Shown one piece after another: positions 53,155-61,971 of a stretch of 64,000 nt of DNA; position 1 is the stretch's first letter; each line of letters opens with the position of its first letter. A model generated the notes under the pieces. That model did no database searches and had not been told where the DNA came from. It saw only the letters and a list, made by a program, of their open reading frames with translations. This DNA is from Nakamurella sp040546275. Its GTDB lineage: Bacteria; Actinomycetota; Actinomycetes; Mycobacteriales; Nakamurellaceae. A program made the translations under genes and the position numbers. The stretch covers positions 62,001 to 126,000 of the forward strand of contig NZ_JBEPNO010000016.1 of assembly GCF_040546275.1 (NCBI RefSeq), given 5' to 3'.

Positions 53155-53440
53155 GGAATTCGAGCAGTGCGGCGACGACCCGGCCATCACCGGCGAGCCA
53201 TTCGGAAGAACGACGTCGCAGGTCCCCGGCCCAGGTCGGGGACTTTGGGCGTTCACTAGAACCGAACGGGACCGGCCCGACACAGCCGGAGTGCGTCGGG
53301 CCTTCGGTCGGTCGGAAGTGCCGATGCACACGAGTGGTCCCGGATTCTCCGGGGCAAGCGGGGTGGTACCGCGGTCCGGCTCTCCTGACGGGAGCCGACA
53401 TCGTCCCTGTGGCCTTGTCGCTGCTCGGACGAGAGGTACC
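53155..53440 (+). promoter_or_regulatory. T-box riboswitch (isoleucine) of ileS
   Basis: The T-box core GGGTGGTACCGCGG lies at 53361-53374; its TGGT pairs with the ACCA end of uncharged tRNA. Further upstream a short stem I holds GGCCATCACCGGCGAGCC, in which ATC (53186-53188) is the isoleucine specifier, followed by TTCGGAAGAACG. A second hairpin (GTCCCCG paired with CGGGGAC) occupies 53223-53243. There is no T-run before ileS, so control is probably of translation initiation, as known for actinobacterial ileS T-boxes with short stem I. Confidence 0.9.
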
Positions 53441-53446
53441 CGCAAG

Positions 53447-56400
53447 ATGACCGAACGTACGAAGTACCCACTCGCCGGTGACGGCGACGTCACCGCGCGC
53501 CCCGATTTCCCCTCGGCCGAGAGCACGACCCTGGCCTACTGGAAATCCGACGACACCTTCCAGGCATCCATCGACCAGCGGGACGCCGGCGAGAACGGGT
53601 CGAATGAGTTCGTCTTCTACGACGGCCCCCCGTTCGCCAACGGACTGCCGCACTACGGCCACCTCCTGACGGGTTACGTCAAGGACGTCGTTCCGCGCTA
53701 CCAGACCATGCGCGGCCGCAAGGTCGAACGCCGTTTCGGCTGGGACACCCACGGATTGCCCGCCGAGCTCGAGGCCGAGCGGCAGCTCGGCATCAAGGGC
53801 CGCGGCGAGATCCTCGAGATGGGCATCGAGAAGTTCAACGATGCCTGCCGCGAATCCGTCATGCGCTACGCCAACGAGTGGCAGGACTACGTCACCAAGC
53901 AGGCCCGCTGGGTCGACTTCGAGAACGACTACAAGACCCTCGACCCGAGCTACATGGAAAGCGTCCTGTGGGCGTTCAAGACCCTGTACGACAAGGGTTA
54001 CGTCTACGAGGGCCAGCGCGTGCTGCCCTACTGCTGGGTCGACGAGACACCCTTGTCCAACCACGAACTGAAGATGGACGACGACGTCTACCAGCAGCGC
54101 CAGGACCCGTCCGTGACGATCTGGGTTCGTCTTCAGACGGGCGAACGACTGATGGCGTGGACCACCACGCCGTGGACGCTGCCCAGCAACCTGGCGATGG
54201 CGGTCGGGCCCGATCTGGACTACGTGGTCGTCGAGTTCGAGAACGAGCGCTACATCCTGGCCGAGGCGCGGCTGGCGTCCTACGCACGTGAGTTCGGCGA
54301 GGACATCGCCGAGCACGTGGTGGACCGGCTCAAGGGCAGCGAACTCGTCGGGCGCAGCTACGAGCCGCTCTTCGATTTCCTCACCGACGTGAGCGTGTTC
54401 GGCACCGAGGCCGCCTTCCGGGTGATCCCGGCCGATCACGTCACCACCGAGGATGGCACCGGTGTCGTTCACATGGCCCCCGCCTACGGCGAGGAGGACC
54501 AGACCGCCTGCGAGGCCGCCGGCATCCCGACCATCCTGACGGTCGACGACCGCGCCCGGTTCACCGCGATCGTGCCGCCGTACTCCGGTATGCAGGTGTT
54601 CGACGCGAACCCGTTCGTCATCGACGACCTGAAGAACAACGGCCATCTCATCCGGCGCGAGACCTACGAGCACAGCTACCCGCACTGCTGGCGCTGCCGC
54701 AATCCGCTGATCTACAAGGCGGTCTCGTCCTGGTTCGTCGAGGTGACGAAGTTCCGCGACCGGATGGTCGAGCTCAACCAGCAGATCACCTGGGTGCCCG
54801 AGCACATCAAGGACGGCCAGTTCGGCAAGTGGCTCGCCAACGCGCGGGACTGGTCGATCAGTCGGAACCGCTTCTGGGGCAGCCCGATCCCGGTCTGGAA
54901 GTCCGACGACCCGTTGTACCCGAGGGTCGACGTCTACGGCTCCATCGCCGAGCTGGAGGCCGATTTCGGCACGACCGTCACGGATCTGCACCGCCCGTAC
55001 ATCGACGACCTGACGCGCCAGAACCCCGACGACCCCACCGGCCGCTCCACCATGCGCCGCGTCACCGAGGTCCTCGACGTCTGGTTCGACTCCGGCTCCA
55101 TGCCCTTCGCCCAGGTGCACTACCCGTTCGAGAACCGCACCTGGTTTGAAAATCACTACCCCGGCGACTTCATCGTCGAGTACATCGGTCAGACGCGGGG
55201 CTGGTTCTATCTGATGCACGTGCTGGCGACGGCGCTGTTCGACCGACCGGCGTTCTCCACGTGCGTGAGCCACGGCATCGTGCTCGGCGACGACGGCCGC
55301 AAGATGTCCAAGTCGCTGCGCAATTACCCGGACGTCAACGAGGTCTTCGCGCGCGACGGATCCGACGCGATGCGCTGGTTCCTGATGGCCTCGCCGATCC
55401 TGCGCGGCGGCAACCTGATCGTCTCGGAAGCGGGTATCCGCGAGGGGGTCCGTCAGGCCGTCCTGCCACTGTGGAACGCCTATTACTTCCTGACGCTCTA
55501 CGCGGGCGCGGCAGGCAAGGTCGGCCACGTGCGGACGGATTCGGGGGACGTTCTCGACCGCTACATCCTGGCCAAGACCTCGACGCTCGTCGACGAGATC
55601 ACCGCCCAGATGGATGTCTACGACATCGCCGGGGCCTGCGCCTCGGTCCGCAACTTTCTCGAGGTGCTGACCAACTGGTACGTCCGGCGCTCCCGCCAGC
55701 GGTTCTGGGACGGTGACGACGACGCCGTCGACACCCTGCACACCGTGCTGGAGACGGTCTGCCGGGTCGCGGCGCCGCTACTGCCCCTGACCACCGAGCA
55801 GATCTGGCGCGGCCTGACGGGGGAGCGGTCCGTGCACCTGACCCAATGGCCCAGCCTGTCCGGTGCGAACGCGTTGCCGGCCGATCCGGACCTGGTGGCC
55901 GCGATGGACGAGGCGCGCGAGATCGCGTCGGTCGCGCTGTCGCTCCGCAAGGGTGCGAAGCTGCGCGTCCGTCAGCCGCTGGCCGCCCTCACCGTTGCCT
56001 CACCGGCCTCGGAAAGGTTGCAGCAGTTCGGTTCTCTGCTGGCGGAAGAGGTCAACGTCCGCTCGGTGTCTATCACCCCCGTCGGTGACACCACGAGCGA
56101 CGGTCGGCTCGAGCAGAAGCTCACCATCAATGCCAGGGTCGCCGGTCCGCGCCTCGGAAAGCAGGTCCAGCAGGTCATCGGTGCCTCGAAGAAGGAGACC
56201 AGCTGGGTGGTGGCCGAGGACGGGTCCACGGTGGTCGGCGGGGTGCAGCTACTGGCCGGCGAGTTCAGTCTGGATGCCGCCGTGCGTTCACCGTCGGCCG
56301 ATGCGCCCGAAACCATCGTCACAGCGTTGCTCCGTTCCGGCGGGTTCGTGTCGCTGGACACCGTGCTCGACGACGAGCTGATCGCGCAGGGTTCCGTCAA

Positions 56401-56650
56401 CGATCTGCTCCGGCTGGTGCAGCAGGCCCGCAAGGACGCCGGGTTCCAGGTGTCCGATCGGATCACGCTGGCGCTTCAGGTGCCCGACGACCTGTGGACC
56501 GCGGTCGACGCCCGCCGGGAGCAGGTGGCCGCCGAGACGCTGGCCACCGCAATCGGCCGCGTGCCGCACCTGTCGTCCGACCGCGCAGTGGCCGGGGAGG
56601 TCGGCGACGGGGTCGAGGTGGTCTTCGCCGTCGCCCTTGCGGCGGGCTGA
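53447..56650 (+). CDS. ileS: Isoleucyl-tRNA synthetase
   Basis: Charges tRNA-Ile. The 1067-residue product is of the long, eukaryote-like type common in actinobacteria. The class I signatures are HYGH (His69 to His72, in PPFANGLPHYGHLLTGY) and KMSKS (from Lys619), with an editing domain between. The C-terminal region includes the anticodon-binding domain and DUF5915-like end. The ATG follows AGAGGTACCCGCAAG; an open frame upstream runs through the T-box and is not coding. Long type 2 IleRS enzymes tend to resist mupirocin. Confidence 0.97.
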   Translation: MTERTKYPLAGDGDVTARPDFPSAESTTLAYWKSDDTFQASIDQRDAGENGSNEFVFYDGPPFANGLPHYGHLLTGYVKDVVPRYQTMRGRKVERRFGWDTHGLPAELEAERQLGIKGRGEILEMGIEKFNDACRESVMRYANEWQDYVTKQARWVDFENDYKTLDPSYMESVLWAFKTLYDKGYVYEGQRVLPYCWVDETPLSNHELKMDDDVYQQRQDPSVTIWVRLQTGERLMAWTTTPWTLPSNLAMAVGPDLDYVVVEFENERYILAEARLASYAREFGEDIAEHVVDRLKGSELVGRSYEPLFDFLTDVSVFGTEAAFRVIPADHVTTEDGTGVVHMAPAYGEEDQTACEAAGIPTILTVDDRARFTAIVPPYSGMQVFDANPFVIDDLKNNGHLIRRETYEHSYPHCWRCRNPLIYKAVSSWFVEVTKFRDRMVELNQQITWVPEHIKDGQFGKWLANARDWSISRNRFWGSPIPVWKSDDPLYPRVDVYGSIAELEADFGTTVTDLHRPYIDDLTRQNPDDPTGRSTMRRVTEVLDVWFDSGSMPFAQVHYPFENRTWFENHYPGDFIVEYIGQTRGWFYLMHVLATALFDRPAFSTCVSHGIVLGDDGRKMSKSLRNYPDVNEVFARDGSDAMRWFLMASPILRGGNLIVSEAGIREGVRQAVLPLWNAYYFLTLYAGAAGKVGHVRTDSGDVLDRYILAKTSTLVDEITAQMDVYDIAGACASVRNFLEVLTNWYVRRSRQRFWDGDDDAVDTLHTVLETVCRVAAPLLPLTTEQIWRGLTGERSVHLTQWPSLSGANALPADPDLVAAMDEAREIASVALSLRKGAKLRVRQPLAALTVASPASERLQQFGSLLAEEVNVRSVSITPVGDTTSDGRLEQKLTINARVAGPRLGKQVQQVIGASKKETSWVVAEDGSTVVGGVQLLAGEFSLDAAVRSPSADAPETIVTALLRSGGFVSLDTVLDDELIAQGSVNDLLRLVQQARKDAGFQVSDRITLALQVPDDLWTAVDARREQVAAETLATAIGRVPHLSSDRAVAGEVGDGVEVVFAVALAAG

Positions 56651-56987
56651 ACCCAACAGGCCGGGTTGGACGGGTCAGTCCGGCGGCATCCCGTCCTTCT
56701 GCCTGCATCCGCTCTGGGTGCCGACGGAGGCCGGACGGACACTCGACGGCGCCTCAGGACTATGCAAGCCGGGCCGGTCGACACCCGGTCGTTCCGAGTA
56801 CCGTGCGGGTCGGTTCGGCCCTCGATCGGCTGGTCACGGCGATTCTCGTCGCCAACTCGCCGTCTGACGTTCGCCCAAATCTCACTCGGATCTGCTCCGA
56901 TGGACAGCCGGACAAGTGCACAATTGTTCGGACACCTGCACACGAAGTCGTGCGCATGCGAGCGGGACTGACGAACGAGGTTGAGCA
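56651..56987 (+). other. 337-bp gap after ileS
   Basis: No gene recognised. A weak hairpin (CCAAC and GTTGG) lies directly after the ileS stop. Near 56918-56930 is CACAATTGTTCGG, which holds only one half of an LexA-type site. The region presumably contains the promoter of the phosphoesterase gene. Confidence 0.45.
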
Positions 56988-58085
56988 ATGGTCGAGCACA
57001 CAACTCCGGCTGTGGCGGTTCGGGCTCCAGCAACCCAAGCGGTGCCGATCCCAGCGGTGTCGACCCAAGTTGAGTCGACCCAAGCTGTGTCGACTCGACC
57101 TGTGGCGACTCGAGCTGTGTCGATTCAGGCAGCGTCGACTCGAGCTGTGTCGATTCAGGCAGCGTCCATTGAAGCTGTGTCGATTCAACACCCCCGCCCC
57201 GAGCACTTCCTGCTGCACGTCAGCGACACCCACTTCGTGGGCAATGGTCTGCTCTACGGGACGGTGGACGTCGAGGCGCACCTGACAGCGCTCCTGGAGC
57301 AGTTCGAGCAGAGCCACTCGCGTCCCGAGGCGATCGTCGTCACCGGCGACATGGCCGACAAGGGTGATCCGGCGGCCTACCGTCGCCTCCGCGGCATCGT
57401 CGAACCGGTTGCCCTGCGCCTCGGCGCCCAGGTGATCTGGGTGATGGGCAACCACGACAGCCGCGCGGCCGTCCGGGTCTGCCTGCTGGACGAGCAGCCC
57501 TCAGCCGACCCGCTCGACCAGGTCTTCTGGCTGGGCGGCCTCCGGGTCATCACGGTGGACACGTCCGTCCCCGGCTACCACCACGGCGAGGTCGCGCCGG
57601 CCCAGCTCGCCTGGCTCGCCGCCGAACTGGCCACCCCCGCCCCCGAGGGCACCATCCTGGCGATGCATCACCCGCCGGTGCCGAGCGTGCTGGATCTCGC
57701 GGTGCTGGTGGAATTGCAGGACCAGCAGGCGCTCGCTGCGGTGTTGCGCGGCAGCGACGTTCGGACCATCCTGGCCGGCCACCTGCACTACTCGACGACC
57801 GCAACCTTCGCCGGCATTCCCGTGTCGGTGGCCTCGGCCAGCTGCTACACGCAGGACCTCGCCGTCCCGGACGGATCGATGCGTACCCGCGACGGCGCGC
57901 ACGCCGTCAACCTGGTGCACGTCTACCCGCACACCGTCATGCACTCGGTGGTGCCGCTGGGCTCTTTCCCGGTGCTGTCGACCGTGTCCGCGCGCGACGC
58001 GGCCGCTCAGCTGGAGAGAGCCGGAATCGAGTTGCCGCCGGTCTCGGTGCCGGCCTTCTCCCACGGCGCCGGGACGGCGAAGTAA
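56988..58085 (+). CDS. Metallophosphoesterase (CpdA/Icc-like 3',5'-cyclic nucleotide phosphodiesterase)
   Basis: A 365-residue calcineurin-like phosphoesterase. Metal motifs in order are HVSDTHF, VVTGDMADKGD, WVMGNHDSR, AMHHPP and ILAGHLHYS, the full set for a binuclear enzyme of the cAMP phosphodiesterase class. Residues about 20-65 are an unusual pentapeptide-repeat leader (STRAV/SIQAA units) encoded by a 15-bp minisatellite; the catalytic domain begins at about residue 70. The ATG follows GAGG. Its 3' end overlaps the convergent Stealth gene by 79 bp. The true substrate may be cAMP or another phosphodiester. Confidence 0.88.
   Translation: MVEHTTPAVAVRAPATQAVPIPAVSTQVESTQAVSTRPVATRAVSIQAASTRAVSIQAASIEAVSIQHPRPEHFLLHVSDTHFVGNGLLYGTVDVEAHLTALLEQFEQSHSRPEAIVVTGDMADKGDPAAYRRLRGIVEPVALRLGAQVIWVMGNHDSRAAVRVCLLDEQPSADPLDQVFWLGGLRVITVDTSVPGYHHGEVAPAQLAWLAAELATPAPEGTILAMHHPPVPSVLDLAVLVELQDQQALAAVLRGSDVRTILAGHLHYSTTATFAGIPVSVASASCYTQDLAVPDGSMRTRDGAHAVNLVHVYPHTVMHSVVPLGSFPVLSTVSARDAAAQLERAGIELPPVSVPAFSHGAGTAK
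57061..57180 (+). repeat. 15-bp minisatellite, eight units, in the phosphoesterase N-terminus
   Basis: Eight consecutive 15-bp units such as CGACTCGAGCTGTGT and CGATTCAGGCAGCGT, the last two types alternating. Each encodes a pentapeptide (STQVE, STQAV, STRPV, ATRAV, SIQAA, STRAV, SIQAA, SIEAV). Confidence 0.9.
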
Positions 58086-59539
58086 CGGTCGAGGAAGAGC
58101 CGGACCGCCGCGGCCCGCTCGTCGGCGGGCACCTCCGGAAAGCTGCCGTCGTTCAGGCAGAAGCAGTCGAACGCCCGTTTGCGCAGCAGCTTGTCGAGGC
58201 TGCGCAAGCCTTCGTGAGTCGTCGTGTCGATGTATTCCGCGGTGGCGGTTTCGTTCCGAAGGGCTCGCCCGGTGAGTAGCGCGTAGTAGTGGTACAGCGA
58301 ATTCGTCACCGAGATGTTGGTGCTGGCGCGGAAGGTACTCGACATCGTCGAACGGAATTCGTCGGCGAATTCCAGTTCCAGCTCGCGCATCACCGATTTG
58401 CGCAGCGGCGCGGCGGCATGTTCCAGATGGCGGGTGGTGAGTTTTCCGAATCGGTCGTGCAGCAGACGCCGGTTCACCCGGGCGGCGTTCTCGAACCCGC
58501 TGCGGTCGGAGTTGTTGTCTCCCAGACCGATCCGGTTCGGTCCTTCCAGGAACTTCGTCAGGCCACCGGAGGTGAAGAATAATTCCGGACGGACGGGACG
58601 CCCGAAGAACATGTCGTCGTTCGAGTAGAGGAAATGTTCGCTCAGGCCGGGAATGTGGTGCAGCTGGCTCTCCACGGCCATCGAATTGTGAGTTGGCAGC
58701 ACTGAGACATCGGAGAAGAAGTCCTCGCTGCGGACCACGGTGACCTTCGGGTGATCGTCCAACCAGGCCGGCTGCTCCGAATCCGTGACGATGAAGATCT
58801 TCCGGATCCACGGGGCGAAGAGATGAACCGATCGCAGGGCGTATTTCAGTTCGTCGAGCTGCCGGAAGCGGGCCTCGTTGTCGTCGCCCTCGCCCACCAC
58901 GTAGCTCGACATCCGCTTGGCCCTGGCCTTCTGCCACTCCATCGAACCGGCGTCGACCCAGGAGAAGACGATGTCGATGTCGAACGTGATGTCGTCGCTG
59001 AAATCGGCGAACATGTTGACCAGCGTCGGCCAGGTCCGGCCGTAACGCTCCACCGTGGTGCGTTCGAGCGTGTCGGTGATCCATTCCCGACGGGTCAGTC
59101 GGTTCTCTGTCGGTGGCTTGGTGCGGCCCTCTCGGAACGACCACAGCTCGACCTGGATGCCGGCGGCCGCCCCGAATCGCAGGCCGCCGCGCAGTTCGAC
59201 GCGGGGACGGAACAACCGGAAGATCCGGGCCTTGGGGTCGTCCGAGAGGGAACCGGCACCCACGAGCACCGTGGCCGGACCGCCCGACGACTTTCCCTTG
59301 TCGATGGTGCGGGAGTACAGCGGTTCCCGGTTGCCGGCGACCCGCAGCGCCTCCACCAGCCGATGTCGATCACGCCTGTCCACGGCCAGCACCGGCCGAT
59401 CGCCGTCACCCCGGACGAGCAGGTAGTCGACCTGCCCGGCATCCAGCGCTTCACTGACGAACAGCAGATCCTCGATCGTGGCCTGGTCGGGCGTCAAGGT
59501 CTCGTTGACCAGGGAGAACCGGCCGTCGACCAGCACCAC
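58007..59539 (-). CDS. Stealth family sugar-phosphate transferase
   Basis: A roughly 510-residue cytoplasmic protein with the Stealth conserved regions: CR1 FDIDIVFSWVDAGSMEWQ, CR2 RFRQLDELKYALRSVHLFAP with FIVTDSEQPAWL, CR3 (HNSMAVESQLHHIPGLSEHF with YSNDDMFFG) and CR4 (TFRASTNISVTNSLYH). The family includes capsule polysaccharide hexose-1-phosphate transferases and eukaryotic GlcNAc-phosphotransferase. The GTG at 59539 is the first canonical start, yet the conserved-looking frame continues to 59608 behind AAGGAG, where only ATC codons are available. The 3' end overlaps the phosphoesterase gene. Acceptor glycan unknown. Confidence 0.85.
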   Translation of the reverse strand: MVLVDGRFSLVNETLTPDQATIEDLLFVSEALDAGQVDYLLVRGDGDRPVLAVDRRDRHRLVEALRVAGNREPLYSRTIDKGKSSGGPATVLVGAGSLSDDPKARIFRLFRPRVELRGGLRFGAAAGIQVELWSFREGRTKPPTENRLTRREWITDTLERTTVERYGRTWPTLVNMFADFSDDITFDIDIVFSWVDAGSMEWQKARAKRMSSYVVGEGDDNEARFRQLDELKYALRSVHLFAPWIRKIFIVTDSEQPAWLDDHPKVTVVRSEDFFSDVSVLPTHNSMAVESQLHHIPGLSEHFLYSNDDMFFGRPVRPELFFTSGGLTKFLEGPNRIGLGDNNSDRSGFENAARVNRRLLHDRFGKLTTRHLEHAAAPLRKSVMRELELEFADEFRSTMSSTFRASTNISVTNSLYHYYALLTGRALRNETATAEYIDTTTHEGLRSLDKLLRKRAFDCFCLNDGSFPEVPADERAAAVRLFLDRYFAVPAPWEKAGTETGGNSIPALSS

Positions 59540-59766
59540 GTCCTCGCGGGCCAGTAGTTGCGGCCAGGTCTCGCCGATGATGCTCGGCCGGTTCGGATCG
59601 ACGATGATCTTCGACTCCTTTGGCTAGATGAGGACGCGCGTGGGTCGACTCGATCCATCCCGTGAATGTTCCGTCGACGTCCTCATCATGACCCTGAATT
59701 GTTCCGTCGCCGACCATCGGCTTGAAGCAGCCTTTACCCGAGAGGGCGGGGATGGATCCTCGCAGG

Positions 59767-60648
59767 TCAGAGCTCCGCGGCGAGCGCGGTGAGCGTCGAG
59801 GAGCAGTCTGCGTCGAGTCGCCAGGTGGCCAGTTCGTCCCCTCTGGTCGTTCCGCGATTGAGGATGACGATGGGAATGCCGCGCCTTCTGGCGTGCCGGA
59901 CGAAGCGCAGACCGGACATGACGGTCAAAGAGGATCCGGCTACCAGCATCGCGTCCGAGGAGTCGACGGTCTCGAAGCAGTGCGCGACCGTCGGCTTCGG
60001 CACGCTGTCGCCGAAGAACACCACGTGCGGCTTGAGAGGTCCGGCGCATCGGGTGCAGGCGGCCACCCGGAAGCCGCTGGTGTTGTCGAACTCGACGTCG
60101 CCGTCCGGGGCGCTCACCAGCTCCAGGTCAACGCCGAAGCCGGGGTTGAGCTCGTCCAGCCGTCGGTGCAGTTCCAGCCGAGGGGTGATCTGCCCGCAGT
60201 TGAGGCAGATCACCTCGTCGATCCGGCCGTGCAGATCGACCACCTTGCGGCTGCCGGCCTGTTGGTGCAGGCCGTCGACGTTCTGGGTGATCAGCTGCGT
60301 GAGGTACCCGGCCGATTCCAGCGCGGCCAGGGCCAGGTGTCCCTTGTTGGGGACCGCGGTTCCCATCCGCTGCCAGCCGAGATGGCTTCTGGCCCAATAC
60401 CTCTGCTGGGCCTCGGGGCCGGAGCGGAACTCGGTGATGGTCATCGGTGCGCGCACCGGGGCGCCGGGGCCGCGGTAGTCCGGGATACCCGAGTCGGTCG
60501 ACAGGCCGGCGCCGGTCAGCACCACCACGGACCCGGCAGCGAACAGGTCCACCGTCGCGGCGAAGGCCCGCTCCGGCGCGGCTGCGAGCTCGGCCGGGTT
60601 CGGATCCGTCGGCCTGTTCAGTTGTTCGGACGGACGGGTGACGGGCAC
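59767..60648 (-). CDS. Sir2 family NAD-dependent deacetylase (sirtuin)
   Basis: A 293-residue sirtuin. NAD-binding motifs GAGLSTDSGIPDYRG and TQNVDGLHQQAG, catalytic His in VDLHGRI, a zinc site formed by CLNC and CTRC, and FFGDSVP, GSSLTV and LNRG complete the family pattern. The spacing between the two zinc cysteine pairs is long, as in class II/DHS-like actinobacterial sirtuins. The start is a GTG. It lies upstream of the Stealth gene on the same strand (gap 227 bp). Confidence 0.93.
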   Translation of the reverse strand: MPVTRPSEQLNRPTDPNPAELAAAPERAFAATVDLFAAGSVVVLTGAGLSTDSGIPDYRGPGAPVRAPMTITEFRSGPEAQQRYWARSHLGWQRMGTAVPNKGHLALAALESAGYLTQLITQNVDGLHQQAGSRKVVDLHGRIDEVICLNCGQITPRLELHRRLDELNPGFGVDLELVSAPDGDVEFDNTSGFRVAACTRCAGPLKPHVVFFGDSVPKPTVAHCFETVDSSDAMLVAGSSLTVMSGLRFVRHARRRGIPIVILNRGTTRGDELATWRLDADCSSTLTALAAEL

Positions 60649-60784
60649 GTTTTCAGCGTACGCGGGGCGTCAGGAAGGGACTTTATCGATACTGGTTCGC
60701 GTTACAAAGACTGTACGACCAGCCACGGCGGACGTCGTCGGGTGCGGATCGACCGCAGATCGCACGCAGATCGAGAGAGGGCTC

Positions 60785-61045
60785 ATGATGAGGAAGAACA
60801 TTCATCCGGACTACCACGCGGTGGTCTTCCGTGATTCCAGCACCGGCGACGAGTTCCTGACCAGGTCCACCGCCCGCAGCACGGCCACCGTCGAACTCGA
60901 CGGCACCAGCTACCCGCTGATCGTCGCCGACGTGACGAGCGCGTCCCACCCGTTCTGGACCGGCAACGCCCGCGTCGTCGACACCCAGGGCCAGGTGCAG
61001 AAGTTCCACCAGCGCTACGGAAAGCGCACCCGCACCACGGTCTGA
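60785..61045 (+). CDS. rpmE2: 50S ribosomal protein L31 type B (zinc-independent)
   Basis: An 86-residue L31 paralogue. It carries the type B signature IHPDYHAVVFRDSSTGDEFLT and ASHPFWTGNARVVDT and lacks the CxxC zinc motifs of type A. Type B copies replace zinc-binding L31 when zinc is scarce and are usually repressed by Zur. GAGAGGG precedes the ATG. I could not find a convincing Zur box in the 136 bp upstream. Confidence 0.94.
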   Translation: MMRKNIHPDYHAVVFRDSSTGDEFLTRSTARSTATVELDGTSYPLIVADVTSASHPFWTGNARVVDTQGQVQKFHQRYGKRTRTTV

Positions 61046-61148
61046 TGAGATTGGGCTGCCTGATCAGGCTGGGCCGCCGTCAGACTGAATAGGCTGGGTC
61101 GGTCAGTGGGCCCTGTCAGGCCCTCGACCGACCTACCACGGGAGTGAC

Positions 61149-61971
61149 GTGCGCCAGCTCTACATCATCGGCATCGGTTCCGGCGACCCCGAACACCTGA
61201 CCGTGCAGGCGATCTCGGCTCTCAACGAGGTCGACGTCTTCTTCGTCGCTGACAAGGGCGCCGACACCGACGAACTGACGGAGATGCGGGCCGAGATCTG
61301 CCGCATCTACTCCACCGAGCGGGAGTACCGGATCGTGCAGATCGCGGATCCGCCCAGGGACCGGCGGTCGTTCCTGACGTCGGAGCAGTACAACGCGGCG
61401 GTGCTGGACTGGCACGAAGCCCGCGCGGCTGCGTGGGAGTCGGCCATGCTCGACGAGTTGGAGCCGGGTGAGACCCCGGGTTTCCTCGTCTGGGGCGATC
61501 CGGCTTTCTACGACAGTGTCGTCCGGATCGTCGAGCGGGTGAAGGCCAGGGGAGCACTGAAGTTTCGCCACCACGTCATTCCCGGCATCAGCAGTGTCCA
61601 GCTGTTGGCCGCCGCGCACAGGATCGTGCTCAACCGGATCGGCGAGCCGATCCACATCACCACCGGACGGCGGCTGCGCGAACAGGGCCAGGGACCGCAC
61701 GAGCCCACCGGCTTGCCGGTCGGGCTCGACGACGTGGTGGTGATGCTGGACGGGGAACTCGTCTGCCAGCACTTCACCGAGCCCGGGCTGGAGATCTACT
61801 GGGGCGCCTACCCTCGGTTCGTCGGATGAGATCTTGGTAGCGGGCATCCTCGCCGACGTCATCGACACGATCATCCGGGTGCGGGCGAAAACCAAGGCGC
61901 GCAAGGGTTGGATCATGGACACCTACCTCATCCGGCGACCGGCGGCGGGGTCCGCAGACCCGCGTCGCTGA
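61149..61971 (+). pseudogene. cobF: cobF, precorrin-6A synthase (deacetylating), with 3' frameshift
   Basis: SAM-dependent methyltransferase of aerobic cobalamin synthesis (C-1 methylation with loss of acetate). The uninterrupted frame, 61149-61829, encodes 226 residues with the SAM motif GIGSGDPEHLT, VWGDPAFYDS and PGISSVQLLAAAHRI, then ends abnormally with WGAYPRFVG. The family C-terminus continues in the next frame: DEILVAGILADV, RKGWIMDTYLIRR, to 61971. Removing one C from the CCC at 61811-61813 gives WGAYLGSSDEILVAG. Either the gene is truncated by about 45 residues or one base is a sequencing error. Confidence 0.85.

Noticed and set aside
52256..55741. 1161-codon antisense frame opposite wag31 and ileS
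   Set aside because: Spans two recognised genes, a terminator and a T-box; a GC-skewed shadow.
56918..56930. SOS box before the phosphoesterase gene
   Set aside because: CACAATTGTTCGG contains only a GTTCG half-site; the opposite half does not match GAAC.
57501..59144. Long antisense frame across the phosphoesterase and Stealth genes
   Set aside because: Both sides are explained by genes with conserved motifs; its Arg/His/Gly-rich translation matches no family.
61058..61069. GCCTGATCAGGC palindrome after rpmE2 as a terminator
   Set aside because: Self-complementary without a loop or T-run; more likely chance. Not listed as a feature.
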